Below, piece by piece: positions 45,316 through 53,446 of a DNA stretch of 64,000 nt; position 1 is the stretch's first letter; every line of letters starts with the position of its first letter. Both the position numbers and the translations under genes were made by a program. The stretch spans positions 4,092,001 through 4,156,000 of the forward strand of contig NZ_CP019285.1 in the NCBI RefSeq assembly GCF_000226975.2, read 5' to 3'. The stretch is from Halobiforma lacisalsi AJ5. GTDB lineage: Archaea > Halobacteriota > Halobacteria > Halobacteriales > Natrialbaceae. The notes beneath the pieces were generated by a model. It saw only the letters and a program-made list of their open reading frames with translations. It ran no database searches and was not told the DNA's origin.

Positions 45316-45399
45316 CGCGTCCATCGAGCCGGTCACACCAGGTCGCGTCGGAATCGCCGTATGCACACCGTTGACAGGGGCGGTCAGTTTTGGGAACGC

Positions 45400-45407
45400 C
45401 TATACGT
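45400..45407 (+). promoter_or_regulatory. TATA-like element before the ACT/hom operon
   Basis: CTATACGT followed by TTTTTA would place a start site near 45426-45430, upstream of a 15-codon open frame at 45438 and of the ACT gene at 45478. Confidence 0.5.
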
Positions 45408-45437
45408 TTTTACGACTCAGTTACGGAGTCATACACC

Positions 45438-45485
45438 ATGACGACGTGTGGACGCCTGCGACCGGGAGGTGACGCCGATGGGTAA
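45438..45485 (+). CDS. 15-codon open frame upstream of the ACT gene (possible leader peptide)
   Basis: ATG 45438 opens a frame reading MTTCGRLRPGGDADG and stopping at TAA 45483-45485, which overlaps the ACT gene start by eight bases. It would be the first AUG of the predicted transcript. It could couple translation to the ACT gene, whose own Shine-Dalgarno-like gggaggtg lies inside it. It may equally be a chance frame. Confidence 0.3.
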   Translation: MTTCGRLRPGGDADG

Positions 45486-46107
45486 CGAGCCCGTCGACCG
45501 AGAGCGCGACCCCGAGACGGACATCGACGGCGGTAGCGAATCGGAGCCGGAGACCGAAACCGAAACCGAGACCGAAACCGAAACCGACGGCGGCGTTCGC
45601 GCCTACACCGTCCGGCTCGAGCTCGTCGACGAGCCCGGGGAGTTGCTCCGTGCACTCGCCCCGATCGCCGACAACGGGGGGAACCTGCTGAGCATCCACC
45701 ACGAGCGGGGCAACATCACGCCGCGCGGTCACATCCCGGTCGAGGTCGACCTCGAGTCGCCTCCGGATCGGTTCGACGACATCGTGGAGGGACTGCGCGA
45801 GGCGGGCGTCAACGTCATCCAGGCCGGCGAGGAGCACTACGGCGAGGAGATCAGCGTCGTCCTCGTGGGCGACCTCGTCGAGAACGACCTCTCCGATACA
45901 CTCTCGCGGATCGAGTCTGGGGCAAACGCCGCCGTGCTTGACCTCTCCCTGACGGCACCCGAAGGAACCGAGTCCGTCTCGAGCGCACGCGTTCGCCTCG
46001 CGATCGACTCGGGCCGGTCGAGCGAGGCGCTCGAGGCGATCCGGTCGCTGGGGTCGGAGAAAGACCTCACCGTCGTCGAACCGCTGCTTGGAGGTGAGAG
46101 CGCATGA
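45478..46107 (+). CDS. ACT-domain amino-acid-binding protein, partner of homoserine dehydrogenase
   Basis: This encodes a 209-aa protein starting at ATG 45478 behind gggaggtg. An acidic repetitive leader (alternating Glu-Thr) is followed by an ACT domain (YTVRLELVDEPGELLRALAPIADNGGNLLSIHHER) and a second ACT-like half near residues 110-200. ACT domains bind amino acids. It overlaps the homoserine dehydrogenase start by four bases, so it is probably the detached allosteric subunit that senses threonine or methionine. Confidence 0.85.
   Translation: MGNEPVDRERDPETDIDGGSESEPETETETETETETDGGVRAYTVRLELVDEPGELLRALAPIADNGGNLLSIHHERGNITPRGHIPVEVDLESPPDRFDDIVEGLREAGVNVIQAGEEHYGEEISVVLVGDLVENDLSDTLSRIESGANAAVLDLSLTAPEGTESVSSARVRLAIDSGRSSEALEAIRSLGSEKDLTVVEPLLGGESA
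45547..45590. repeat. GA(A/G)ACC hexamer repeat
   Basis: About seven copies of gaaacc/gagacc encode the (Glu-Thr)n leader of the ACT protein. Slippage would be in frame. Confidence 0.8.
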
Positions 46108-47063
46108 GACTCGCCGTCCTGGGTGCCGGCGACGTCGGCCGCTCCGTCGCGACGCTCGCAGGCGACTACGGCCACGAGGTCGTCGCGCTGGCCGACTCCT
46201 CGAGCGCGGACATCGACCCCGACGGGATCGCCGTCGACGACGCCGTGTCTCGCAAGGAAGGGGGCAACGGTGTCGGAACCGCGGACCCAGAGGACGTCTT
46301 CGAGACCGAGTACGACGTCCTCGTCGAGGCGACGCCGACGACCCTCGGCGACGCCGAACCCGGATTCAGTCACGTTACGCGCGCGCTCGAGGCCGACCGC
46401 CACGTCGTGCTGGCGAACAAGGGGCCGGTCGCCGAACGCTACGACGAGTTGCGCGCGCTCGAGGCCGAGAGCGCGGGCTCGGTGCGCTTCGAGGCGACGG
46501 TCGGCGGAGCCATCCCGGTGCTGTCGACGATCGAGGACTGCACCCCACAGGCCGTCACCGCCGTCCGTGGCGTCCTCAACGGCACTGCGAACTTCATTCT
46601 GACGCGGATGGCCGCCGAGGGACTCGACTACGAGCACGTCCTCGCCGAGGCCCAGGACCTGGGCGTTGCGGAGGCCGATCCGACCTTCGACGTCGACGGT
46701 ACCGACGCCGCACTGAAGTTCGTCATCCTCGCGAACGTGCTCGCCGACGGCGGGTTCTCCCTCGAGGACGCGACCGTCGAAGGGATCGAGGACGTTCCCG
46801 GCAGCGCGCTCGAGTTGGCGGCCGAGGACGGCCGGACGATCCGCCTGATCGGCGAGGCGACCCGCGACGGCGTCCGCGTTGGCCCGCGACTGGTGCCCGA
46901 AAACGGTGCGCTCGCGGTCACGGGCACCCGAAACATCGTCCAGATCGAGACCCGCCACGCGGGCTCGCTACACTCGAGCGGGCGCGGCGCCGGCGGTCCC
47001 GAGACGGCGACGGCGGTGCTGTCGGACGTCGGGCGGCTTCCCGATATCGAACGCGACGACTGA
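46104..47063 (+). CDS. hom: Homoserine dehydrogenase
   Basis: This encodes a 319-aa enzyme of the short type, lacking its own ACT domain. The NAD(P)-binding motif is LAVLGAGDVGRSVATLA, the catalytic Lys region is HVVLANKGPVAE, then FEATVGGAIPVLSTI, GVLNGTANFILTRM and the Asp/Lys pair in DVDGTDAALKFVIL. It reduces aspartate semialdehyde to homoserine for threonine and methionine. The upstream ACT protein overlaps it by four bases. Confidence 0.94.
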   Translation: MRLAVLGAGDVGRSVATLAGDYGHEVVALADSSSADIDPDGIAVDDAVSRKEGGNGVGTADPEDVFETEYDVLVEATPTTLGDAEPGFSHVTRALEADRHVVLANKGPVAERYDELRALEAESAGSVRFEATVGGAIPVLSTIEDCTPQAVTAVRGVLNGTANFILTRMAAEGLDYEHVLAEAQDLGVAEADPTFDVDGTDAALKFVILANVLADGGFSLEDATVEGIEDVPGSALELAAEDGRTIRLIGEATRDGVRVGPRLVPENGALAVTGTRNIVQIETRHAGSLHSSGRGAGGPETATAVLSDVGRLPDIERDD

Positions 47064-47215
47064 CCGGATCGTCGGCTCGCGAGCATATCCGACGGTCGAT
47101 CCCTCGGGACTCGAAGTCTCGAAACCGTGTGGACAGTACACAAACCGCCGGAGGGCGTCGGGATCACCTGAATACGCTTTCGAAATGGTTTTAACCGCAA
47201 CGAGCGAAAGAGACC

Positions 47216-47223
47216 GATATAAG
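47216..47223 (+). promoter_or_regulatory. TATA box of the tuf-rpsJ transcript
   Basis: GATATAAG is centred about 28 nt upstream of the tuf ATG, placing the start site almost on the start codon. A second AT-rich patch (tggttttaacc, 47187-47197) lies 20 nt further upstream. Confidence 0.65.
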
Positions 47224-47247
47224 CGCCTCTGCGCGTGAGCTACAACA

Positions 47248-48510
47248 ATGAGCGAACAACACCAGAACCTGGCCATTATCGGTCACGTTGACCACGGGAA
47301 AAGTACGCTCGTGGGACGACTCCTCTACGAGACGGGGAGCGTACCCGAGCACGTCATCGAACAGCACCGCGAAGAAGCCGAAGAGAAGGGTAAGGGCGGC
47401 TTCGAATTCGCCTACGTGATGGACAACCTCGCCGAGGAGCGAGAGCGTGGTGTCACCATCGACATCGCCCACCAGGAGTTCTCCACCGACGAGTACGACT
47501 TCACCATCGTCGACTGTCCTGGCCACCGCGACTTCGTCAAGAACATGATCACTGGCGCGAGCCAGGCCGACAACGCCGTCCTCGTCGTCGCCGCTGACGA
47601 CGGCGTCGCACCCCAGACCCAGGAGCACGTCTTCCTGGCCCGTACCCTGGGTATCGACGAACTCATCATCGGCGTCAACAAGATGGACATCGTCGACTAC
47701 AAGGAGTCCACCTTCGACGAAGTCGTCGACGAAGTCAACCAGTTGCTCCAGCAGGTCCAGTTCAACACGGACGACGCCTCCTTCATCCCGATCTCGGCGT
47801 TCGAAGGCGACAACATCGCCGAACCCTCCGACAACACGGACTGGTACGACGGCGAAACCCTGCTCGAGGCCCTGAACGACCTGCCGGAGCCGGAGCCGCC
47901 GACGGACGCGTCGCTCCGACTTCCGATCCAGGACGTCTACACGATCTCCGGTATCGGTACCGTTCCCGTCGGACGTATCGAGACCGGTGTCATGAACACG
48001 GGCGACGACGTCGTCTTCCAGCCCTCGGACGTCGGTGGCGAGGTCAAGACCATCGAGATGCACCACGAAGAGGTGCCCAAGGCCGAGCCCGGTGACAACG
48101 TCGGGTTCAACGTCCGTGGCATCGGCAAGGACGACATCCGCCGCGGTGACGTCTGTGGCCCCGCCGACGACCCGCCGAAGGTCGCCGAGACCTTCCAGGC
48201 CCAGATCGTCGTCATGCAGCACCCCTCGGTCATCACGGCCGGGTACACGCCGGTCTTCCACGCCCACACGGCACAGGTCGCCTGTACCATCGAATCCATC
48301 GACAAGAAGATGGACCCCTCGAGCGGCGAGGTCGCCGAGGAAAACCCCGACTTCATCCAGTCGGGCGACGCTGCTGTGGTCACCATCCGACCGCAGAAGC
48401 CCCTCAGCATCGAGCCGTCCAGCGAGATCCCCGAACTCGGTTCCTTCGCCATCCGCGACATGGGTCAGACCATCGCGGCCGGCAAGGTCCTCGAGGTCAA
48501 CGAGAAATAA
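47248..48510 (+). CDS. tuf: Translation elongation factor 1-alpha
   Basis: This encodes a 420-aa aEF1A. G motifs are intact: [21 protein letters not shown] and NKMD, with switch sequences [14 protein letters not shown]. Domains II and III follow with VGRIETG and the C-terminal beta barrel. It delivers aminoacyl-tRNA to the ribosome. rpsJ starts on the base after its stop, an arrangement conserved in archaea. Confidence 0.98.
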   Translation: MSEQHQNLAIIGHVDHGKSTLVGRLLYETGSVPEHVIEQHREEAEEKGKGGFEFAYVMDNLAEERERGVTIDIAHQEFSTDEYDFTIVDCPGHRDFVKNMITGASQADNAVLVVAADDGVAPQTQEHVFLARTLGIDELIIGVNKMDIVDYKESTFDEVVDEVNQLLQQVQFNTDDASFIPISAFEGDNIAEPSDNTDWYDGETLLEALNDLPEPEPPTDASLRLPIQDVYTISGIGTVPVGRIETGVMNTGDDVVFQPSDVGGEVKTIEMHHEEVPKAEPGDNVGFNVRGIGKDDIRRGDVCGPADDPPKVAETFQAQIVVMQHPSVITAGYTPVFHAHTAQVACTIESIDKKMDPSSGEVAEENPDFIQSGDAAVVTIRPQKPLSIEPSSEIPELGSFAIRDMGQTIAAGKVLEVNEK

Positions 48511-48819
48511 ATGCAGCAGGCACGCGTTCGACTCGCGGGCACGAGTCCCGACGACCTGGACGACATCTGTGACGACGTCCGCGAGATCGCGAACAACACC
48601 GGCGTCAACCTCAGCGGTCCGATCCCGCTGCCGACCAAGACCCTCGAGGTGCCGACCCGGAAATCGCCTGACGGCGAGGGCACCGCGACGTGGGAGCACT
48701 GGGAGATGCGCGTCCACAAGCGCCTCATCGACCTGGACGCCGACGAACGCGCACTCCGACAGCTCATGCGCATCCAGGTGCCAAACGACGTCTCGATCGA
48801 GATCGTCCTCGAGGACTGA
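48511..48819 (+). CDS. rpsJ: 30S ribosomal protein S10
   Basis: This encodes a 102-aa protein of normal archaeal length. Conserved features are [40 protein letters not shown] and the long-loop-to-strand segment [32 protein letters not shown]. It is encoded directly after tuf with no gap (TAA ATG). Confidence 0.98.
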   Translation: MQQARVRLAGTSPDDLDDICDDVREIANNTGVNLSGPIPLPTKTLEVPTRKSPDGEGTATWEHWEMRVHKRLIDLDADERALRQLMRIQVPNDVSIEIVLED

Positions 48820-48862
48820 TCCGATCGGCGCCGGGTGACGGATCCCGGACGCAACCGTTCCG

Positions 48863-48875
48863 ATTTTCCGTTTTT
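48863..48875 (+). terminator. T-rich terminator after rpsJ
   Basis: Two T-tracts (tttt and ttttt, separated by ccg) occur 44-56 nt after the rpsJ stop, suitable for archaeal U-rich termination. Confidence 0.5.
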
Positions 48876-49206
48876 ACTGCGACAGGAGCCGCCGGTGTAT
48901 TCGTGCCCGTAGCCAGCGACGCGACGGTTAGGCGTTGGACGACGGTCACTCGGTGTACCGAGCGATTACTGGCGCAGTCCACGATCCCGGTACGCGAACA
49001 CCGATGGCTCCAAGGACACCGATGGCACCGATGATCCGTTCGACCGCTCTCGAACCCTCCGTAATCGCCGATGAACGCCGCTACAGCCCCACTGATGCCG
49101 TTTCGTCCGAGGCGTAACTCGAGCCTACGGAAGAAACGCACACATTCGCCGTCGTCGACCCGCGTAAGGCGTGCAGACTTTTGGGTCTCGATCCCCGAAT
49201 GAACCT
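48876..49206. other. Intergenic stretch, no convincing gene
   Basis: Between rpsJ and the rhomboid gene I see only the T-tracts, a short direct repeat (caccgatgg, three imperfect copies at 48998-49032) and short frames without halophile codon bias. A hydrophobic minus-strand piece (ERIIGAIGVLGAIG) is too short to call. Confidence 0.5.
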
Positions 49207-49932
49207 ATGCCAAGCGGGAACAGGAAGGGAACGCGAAACCGACGGCCGGCACGGTCGCCCTCCGACGCGACCCCCAACTCGAGCCCGGAGGACGGCCGGG
49301 GTCGGGATCCGAACCCGAACGGGGGCTCGGGCAGTCCCGTGCTCGAGATTCTCGTCGTCTTCCTGGCCGTCTACCTCCTGCAGGGGGTGGCGGCGTTCGC
49401 GGGGGCGATGGGCGGCCTGTTCGTGCTCGCGCCGCCGCTGACGGACAACCCCTGGACGATCGTGACCAGTGTCTACGCTCACGGCGGAATGGGCCATCTC
49501 CTCTCGAACAGCGTCGCGTTGCTCCTGTTCGGCTGGCCGATCGCCCGCGCGACGAGTCGGCTCCGGTTTCACCTGTTTTTCGCGATCACGGGTGCGCTGG
49601 CCGGTATCTCGCAGATTCTCCTGACGGACGCGGTCCTGGCCAGTCCGCTCGTCGCCGCGACGGGCCGACCCGGCGTACTCGGCGCGAGCGGGGCCGTCTT
49701 CGCGCTGATGGGCTATCTGATCGCTTCGAACCGACTGTCGGCGGGCCTGGCGTCGTTCGTCGACGTTCCACGGTGGGTGGCGATCACGGTGTTCGTCGTC
49801 CTGGCGGCGGCCGTGACCCTGGCGACGGCGTCGCCGGGAGTCGCGCTGGTCGCACACTTCGCTGGGTTCCTGCTGGGGCTGTTCGCCGGCCGAGCACGGG
49901 TGTTACACGTCGGCCGACAACCCAGATACTGA
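49207..49932 (+). CDS. Rhomboid-family intramembrane serine protease
   Basis: This encodes a 241-aa protein starting at ATG 49207. A polar 45-residue N-terminus precedes six helices. The catalytic Ser is in VLGASGAVFALMGY (GxSG) and the His is in VALVAHFAGFLLGLFAG; HGGMGHLLSNSVALLLFG carries the conserved His/Asn of the oxyanion region. It would cleave membrane proteins within the bilayer. No linked substrate gene. Confidence 0.92.
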   Translation: MPSGNRKGTRNRRPARSPSDATPNSSPEDGRGRDPNPNGGSGSPVLEILVVFLAVYLLQGVAAFAGAMGGLFVLAPPLTDNPWTIVTSVYAHGGMGHLLSNSVALLLFGWPIARATSRLRFHLFFAITGALAGISQILLTDAVLASPLVAATGRPGVLGASGAVFALMGYLIASNRLSAGLASFVDVPRWVAITVFVVLAAAVTLATASPGVALVAHFAGFLLGLFAGRARVLHVGRQPRY

Positions 49933-50105
49933 CGCCAGCCCTCGAGCGACGAAGACGGATCGGACGCACCTCGAGTCGACGAGAAGCGTCGTGAGGTGCC
50001 GGGGATAGTGGTTCCCGGCGGTTTCCGGAGTATCCACCGTGCTATCGACGTGTCCGGAACGTTTTTGTGCAGCTGTTCTGATTCGTAGCCAACAGGTCAT
50101 ACGCG

Positions 50106-51284
50106 ATGAACGAGTACCGACTTCGGCTGTCACTGCTGGTTCGCATGGCCGTCGCCGTCGGCGTCCTCGTGACGCTGTCGATCGCAGTCGCGGTCGTCGT
50201 CGGCCTGATTGGAGGGGTGCTGGGACTCGTCGCCTGGGAGTGGATCGAATCCGGGTTCGAACTCGTTGGCTCGTTTCCCGGACTCAGCGACCTGACGGCT
50301 CTTTCGCCCGCGGCCGCCGCGATTCTCGCCGCCCTCGGGCCGCTGGTCGTCATTAACTGGTGGCAGCCGATAACCGACTACACGCCCGTCGAGTACCTGT
50401 TCCGGCCGACCCCGTCTTCGCTGTTCGTCACGGGCGGCCTGCTCGGCTGTCTGTACCTCGCGATCGTCGACGGGAGCGCCGCCCTCGCAGGGGCGCTCGA
50501 GGCGGTGCGGTCGACGACCGAGGGCCTGCTGGTTGGGTTCGGGCTGAGCGGTTTCCTCGTCGTGGTCCTGCTGGTTGCAGAATCCCGCCGTGAGATCCGC
50601 CGGCTCCAGGATCGACTGATCGCCGACAGCGAGCCCGTTACGGCGATCGATCCGGTGCTCGAAGCAACCGTCCGACGACTCGCCACGCTCGCGAGCGTCC
50701 CCGTGCCCGACGTGTACGTCACCGAGACCGATCGACCCGAGTCGTTCACGGTCGGAAGCGGCGACTCGGCCGTGATCGTGGTGTCGACGGGGCTATGCGA
50801 ACGGCTCTCCGACGCGGAACTCGAGGCCGTGCTGGCCCACGAGGTCAGTCACTTGGCGAACTGGGACAGTCGGCTCATGGCCGCCGCCATCGTCCCGGTG
50901 GTGATCGCCGACGACTGGATCGAGCGCGAATCGCCGGACATCAGGGATCTACTGTGGAACGCCGTCTTCGGCGCGTTACGGCTGTACGGCCAGTTCGGCG
51001 TCGCCGTCCTCTCCCGCGGCCGGGAGTGGCACGCCGACGCCGGTGCGGCCGCGCTGGTCGGCTCACCGGCTCCGCTGGCGGGCGCCCTCGAGACGCTTGC
51101 CGACGCCAGATACAAGCCGGAGACGGATCTCCGGGAGTGGGAACGATCGATCGTCGCCCTGGACGTGTTGCCACCCGCGCTCGAGGACCGGACGTCGGGA
51201 CCGTTCCAGACCCATCCTCCGACTGAGGCTCGGATTCGGCGCTTGCGAGGCCTGGAGGACGAGGACGAGGACGAACGGTCGTAA
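50106..51284 (+). CDS. M48-family membrane metalloprotease (HtpX-like)
   Basis: This encodes a 392-aa protein with two N-terminal helices (residues about 10-60), a further pair near 75-160, and a cytoplasmic/extracellular zinc-protease domain. HEVSHLANWD is the HExxH motif near residue 245 and the third ligand is the Glu of REWHADAGAAAL. It may act in membrane protein quality control. It is the last host gene before tRNA-Ala. Confidence 0.9.
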   Translation: MNEYRLRLSLLVRMAVAVGVLVTLSIAVAVVVGLIGGVLGLVAWEWIESGFELVGSFPGLSDLTALSPAAAAILAALGPLVVINWWQPITDYTPVEYLFRPTPSSLFVTGGLLGCLYLAIVDGSAALAGALEAVRSTTEGLLVGFGLSGFLVVVLLVAESRREIRRLQDRLIADSEPVTAIDPVLEATVRRLATLASVPVPDVYVTETDRPESFTVGSGDSAVIVVSTGLCERLSDAELEAVLAHEVSHLANWDSRLMAAAIVPVVIADDWIERESPDIRDLLWNAVFGALRLYGQFGVAVLSRGREWHADAGAAALVGSPAPLAGALETLADARYKPETDLREWERSIVALDVLPPALEDRTSGPFQTHPPTEARIRRLRGLEDEDEDERS

Positions 51285-51401
51285 CCTCGAGTGTGGTCCC
51301 GAGGGACACGACGGCGGCGCCCATGCCAGTGCGTGCGTACGAATCACGATCTTCCGACGAAACACAAGGTACAAATAGAAACCCGGGTTAGAAACGGGTG
51401 C

Positions 51402-51473
51402 GGGCTCGTAGATCAGTGGCAGATCGCTTCCTTCGCAAGGAAGAGGCCCCGGGTTCAAATCCCGGCGAGTCCA
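51402..51473 (+). tRNA. tRNA-Ala(CGC)
   Basis: A 72-nt tRNA: acceptor GGGCTCG pairs with CGAGTCC and contains the G3:U70 wobble that identifies alanine; anticodon stem CTTCC/GGAAG with loop TTCGCAA, anticodon CGC; T arm CCGGG-TTCAAAT-CCCGG; discriminator A. No intron. It borders the putative provirus, so its 3' end is the likely attachment site. Confidence 0.95.
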
Positions 51474-51506
51474 CTTCTCTGTTGATTCGTCGCGAAGTAT
51501 CCGGTT

Positions 51507-51525
51507 AGTCGCCGCTGTAGCGACT
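51507..51525. repeat. Inverted repeat AGTCGC/GCGACT near the att side
   Basis: A 6-bp perfect inverted repeat with a 7-nt loop lies 34 nt after tRNA-Ala. It may be an arm site for an integrase or a terminator for the tRNA transcript. Nothing else is seen in 51474-51650 except a CTCTCGAGAG palindrome near 51570. Confidence 0.35.
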
Positions 51526-51650
51526 GGCTCGGAATTATTCAGTCGATCCCGTGCCGTAGGAACCCTCTCGAGAGATCGAAGGACGAAGACATCCGAATCA
51601 GGGTGTCCGCTTGCTGGCGATTTTAGCGAAGGAAATCGGGGGTGGTCGGC

Positions 51651-51881
51651 GTGAGTTCCTCGCTTCGAGGACAGGTCTCCGATTCGACCTGTCTTCACTG
51701 TGGTGCTTACGTCACCGATCGGTTCGGACGTGTCTTCGGCGACGATCACGACCGCGCCCACCGCTGTCCCGAGTGCGATAGCTACCGACGGTTGACTCGC
51801 GGGTCCGCAGCTGGGAAAGACGTCGCCGTTCCCGATCCGGAGTGCTCGCCTGGCCGTCACGGAGGTGAGGCCGATGTGTGA
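51651..51881 (+). CDS. Small zinc-finger protein (DUF7563-like)
   Basis: This encodes a 76-aa protein starting at GTG 51651 behind a G-rich ribosome-binding stretch. A first zinc knuckle CLHCGAYVTDRFGRVFGDD pairs with CPECDS about 25 residues later, giving a C-x2-C...C-x2-C ribbon. A RLTRGSAAG motif follows. Proteins like this recur in haloarchaeal viruses and plasmids and may be regulators. It overlaps the next gene by eight bases. GTG 51642 is an alternative start. Confidence 0.7.
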   Translation: MSSSLRGQVSDSTCLHCGAYVTDRFGRVFGDDHDRAHRCPECDSYRRLTRGSAAGKDVAVPDPECSPGRHGGEADV

Positions 51882-52296
51882 GGAGTTCGTCCCCGCGAGT
51901 CGGCTCTATCACGTCGAAAGCCGGACGCCCATAGCCCATCCGGCCCATCAGGCGAGCGACGAGGACGTTCGGGAAGCGCTCGAGGGCAGCGAGGTTCGGG
52001 CCGACGGCGGTCTGTCCTGGAGCGAGGAGGTTAGTTCAGCTACGATTGAAGGAACGCTAGTCCCGGTTGTCCAGATCGACCGCATCGACGGGGACGTGGT
52101 CGTCTCCGTCGACGTAGCGACCGCGGTCGATGAAGGGTTCGAATTCACCGATATCTGGCAGTGCAAACGAGTGACGGTGTCGATCTCCGGGCGGGAGTTC
52201 GCTGCGACGATCACCGGTTGTAACATCGAACACGGTATCGCGGCGATCGGGCTGACCGATTGCGAACCGTTCGGCACTGCCGGTGATTCGCGATGA
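51874..52296 (+). CDS. Unknown early protein of the provirus
   Basis: This encodes a 140-aa protein starting at ATG 51874 with a strong Shine-Dalgarno-like ggaggtga seven bases upstream. The N-terminal 55 residues are polar with SDEDVREALEGSEV; the rest is beta-rich (VVQIDRIDGDVVVSVDVATAV, WQCKRVTVSISGREFAATITG). I do not recognise a domain. It overlaps its neighbours by eight and four bases in the early operon. Confidence 0.65.
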   Translation: MCEEFVPASRLYHVESRTPIAHPAHQASDEDVREALEGSEVRADGGLSWSEEVSSATIEGTLVPVVQIDRIDGDVVVSVDVATAVDEGFEFTDIWQCKRVTVSISGREFAATITGCNIEHGIAAIGLTDCEPFGTAGDSR

Positions 52297-52523
52297 GCCG
52301 TGACGAGCGGCCCCGGACGGAATCGCCGTGGTACTGTCCGGAGTGCGAGATCTGGGTCGGCTGGAAGCACGACGTGTGTTCTGAGGGGCACCGTCGCCCG
52401 CGGCTTCCGTTGCGCTACGACGACGTCGAGTTCGATCACTCCTGGCGGGTAACGCGCCGCCATCGACTTCGTGGAAAGCTCCGGTCGCTTCGTGATCGGA
52501 TCAACGGAGGGATCGACCGATGA
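52293..52523 (+). CDS. Small zinc-knuckle protein
   Basis: This encodes a 76-aa basic protein whose start overlaps the previous stop (ATGA). It has a WYCPECEIWVGWKHDVCSEGH zinc motif (C-x2-C...C-x3-H) and a basic C-terminal helix (RVTRRHRLRGKLRSLRDRIN), suggesting nucleic-acid binding. Function unknown. Confidence 0.65.
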   Translation: MSRDERPRTESPWYCPECEIWVGWKHDVCSEGHRRPRLPLRYDDVEFDHSWRVTRRHRLRGKLRSLRDRINGGIDR

Positions 52524-52639
52524 GCCGGGTCGTCGACTCCGACGAGTGCGAGCGGTGTGAAGAGTCGATTCCAGCGACACGGCGACTCTGTCCCGACTGC
52601 GCTCGAGAGGTGCGGAAAGCGCGAGGTGGTCCGCTGTGA
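52520..52639 (+). CDS. 39-aa zinc-ribbon peptide
   Basis: This short gene is linked by ATGA at 52520 and by GTGA at 52636 to its neighbours, which shows it is translated within the operon. The product MSRVVDSDECERCEESIPATRRLCPDC... contains two C-x2-C pairs (CERC and CPDC) 11 residues apart, a minimal zinc ribbon. It has 39 residues and is easily missed. Confidence 0.65.
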   Translation: MSRVVDSDECERCEESIPATRRLCPDCAREVRKARGGPL

Positions 52640-53154
52640 GCCGGACGTCGGAACTCGAGAGTCCGAAGGCGAGTGGGGACTTCCTCGAGGGCGAGATCGT
52701 CCAGCGGATCGACGCCCTGGAGTACGTCGACGATCGGACCGCCGACTGGCACGACGCGAAAACGACGGCCGTCCTCGAGCCGGATCGGACGCTGCCGTTC
52801 TACGGCGTCGTCCTCCTGGAGCCAGAGATTCCGGTCGAGATCAAGGGCTGTCAGTACCAGACGAGCAACGGCGAGTATCCCACGCACGGCCGGTATTACG
52901 TCAAACGCCGGGCGCACGACCGACTCCTCGAGGCGGGCGGGATGTACCTGTTCGTGGTGTACGTCCCGCGGCCGGAGTTGCCCCAGCTGGCCCGCGCGGT
53001 CGTTCCGGCGACGATCGTCGACGAACTGCTCGCAGGTCGATGGTACAACGTCGGCGGGTCGCGGTCGGAAAACGAGGTCGCGAAGCTGTCGTGGTCGAAC
53101 GTGATCGAGCCCGAGGGTGTCGATCCAGCGACGCGAGTCGGTGATGCGCGATGA
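52636..53154 (+). CDS. PD-(D/E)XK-like nuclease, first paralogue
   Basis: This encodes a 172-aa protein from GTG 52636, with its start inside the previous stop. The segment WHDAK...PVEIKGCQYQ (Asp40, Glu68-Ile-Lys70) fits the D...E-x-K metal site of the PD-(D/E)XK nucleases, and GGMYLFVVYVPRPELPQLARAVV completes the core. It shares WHDA(K/R), PVEIK and (Y/W)xFVVY with the minus-strand gene at 57139. It could be a resolvase or a restriction-type nuclease. The catalytic assignment is inference. Confidence 0.65.
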   Translation: MSRTSELESPKASGDFLEGEIVQRIDALEYVDDRTADWHDAKTTAVLEPDRTLPFYGVVLLEPEIPVEIKGCQYQTSNGEYPTHGRYYVKRRAHDRLLEAGGMYLFVVYVPRPELPQLARAVVPATIVDELLAGRWYNVGGSRSENEVAKLSWSNVIEPEGVDPATRVGDAR

Positions 53155-53444
53155 GTACCGACGTCGACGATGGTCGCGATCGCGCAGCTGAACTCGAGAG
53201 CGCGGAAGCGGGTCAGTTCGGGGTGCCGGTCGACGCGATTTGCGTGGGCTGTGGGCGGATTCGCGTCAAGCGTGCCGATCCGAACGAGATCGGGCAGGCG
53301 AGTGACGTCGATCCCACCGACCTCGAGGCGGCCGACTGTACGTCGTTCAAGCACGTTTGCCACCGCTGCGGGTCCGCGACGTGGTGGAATCCGGTCGCGA
53401 TCCTCACCGGCCTCCTCGAGCGCGAGCAGGAGGGAGGTGAGTAG
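53151..53444 (+). CDS. Zinc-finger protein preceding the replication gene
   Basis: This encodes a 97-aa acidic protein whose start overlaps the previous stop (ATGA). CVGCGRIRVKRAD and CHRCGSATWW are two C-x2-C pairs that probably form one zinc site, with the rest unstructured. Its stop lies two bases before the next GTG start, keeping the operon compact. Function unknown; position suggests an accessory to replication or transcription. Confidence 0.65.
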   Translation: MSTDVDDGRDRAAELESAEAGQFGVPVDAICVGCGRIRVKRADPNEIGQASDVDPTDLEAADCTSFKHVCHRCGSATWWNPVAILTGLLEREQEGGE

Positions 53445-53446
53445 CG

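Noticed and set aside
48935-49117. 60-codon frame between rpsJ and the rhomboid gene
   Set aside because: No halophile-like acidic composition, no promoter at suitable distance, and no motif.
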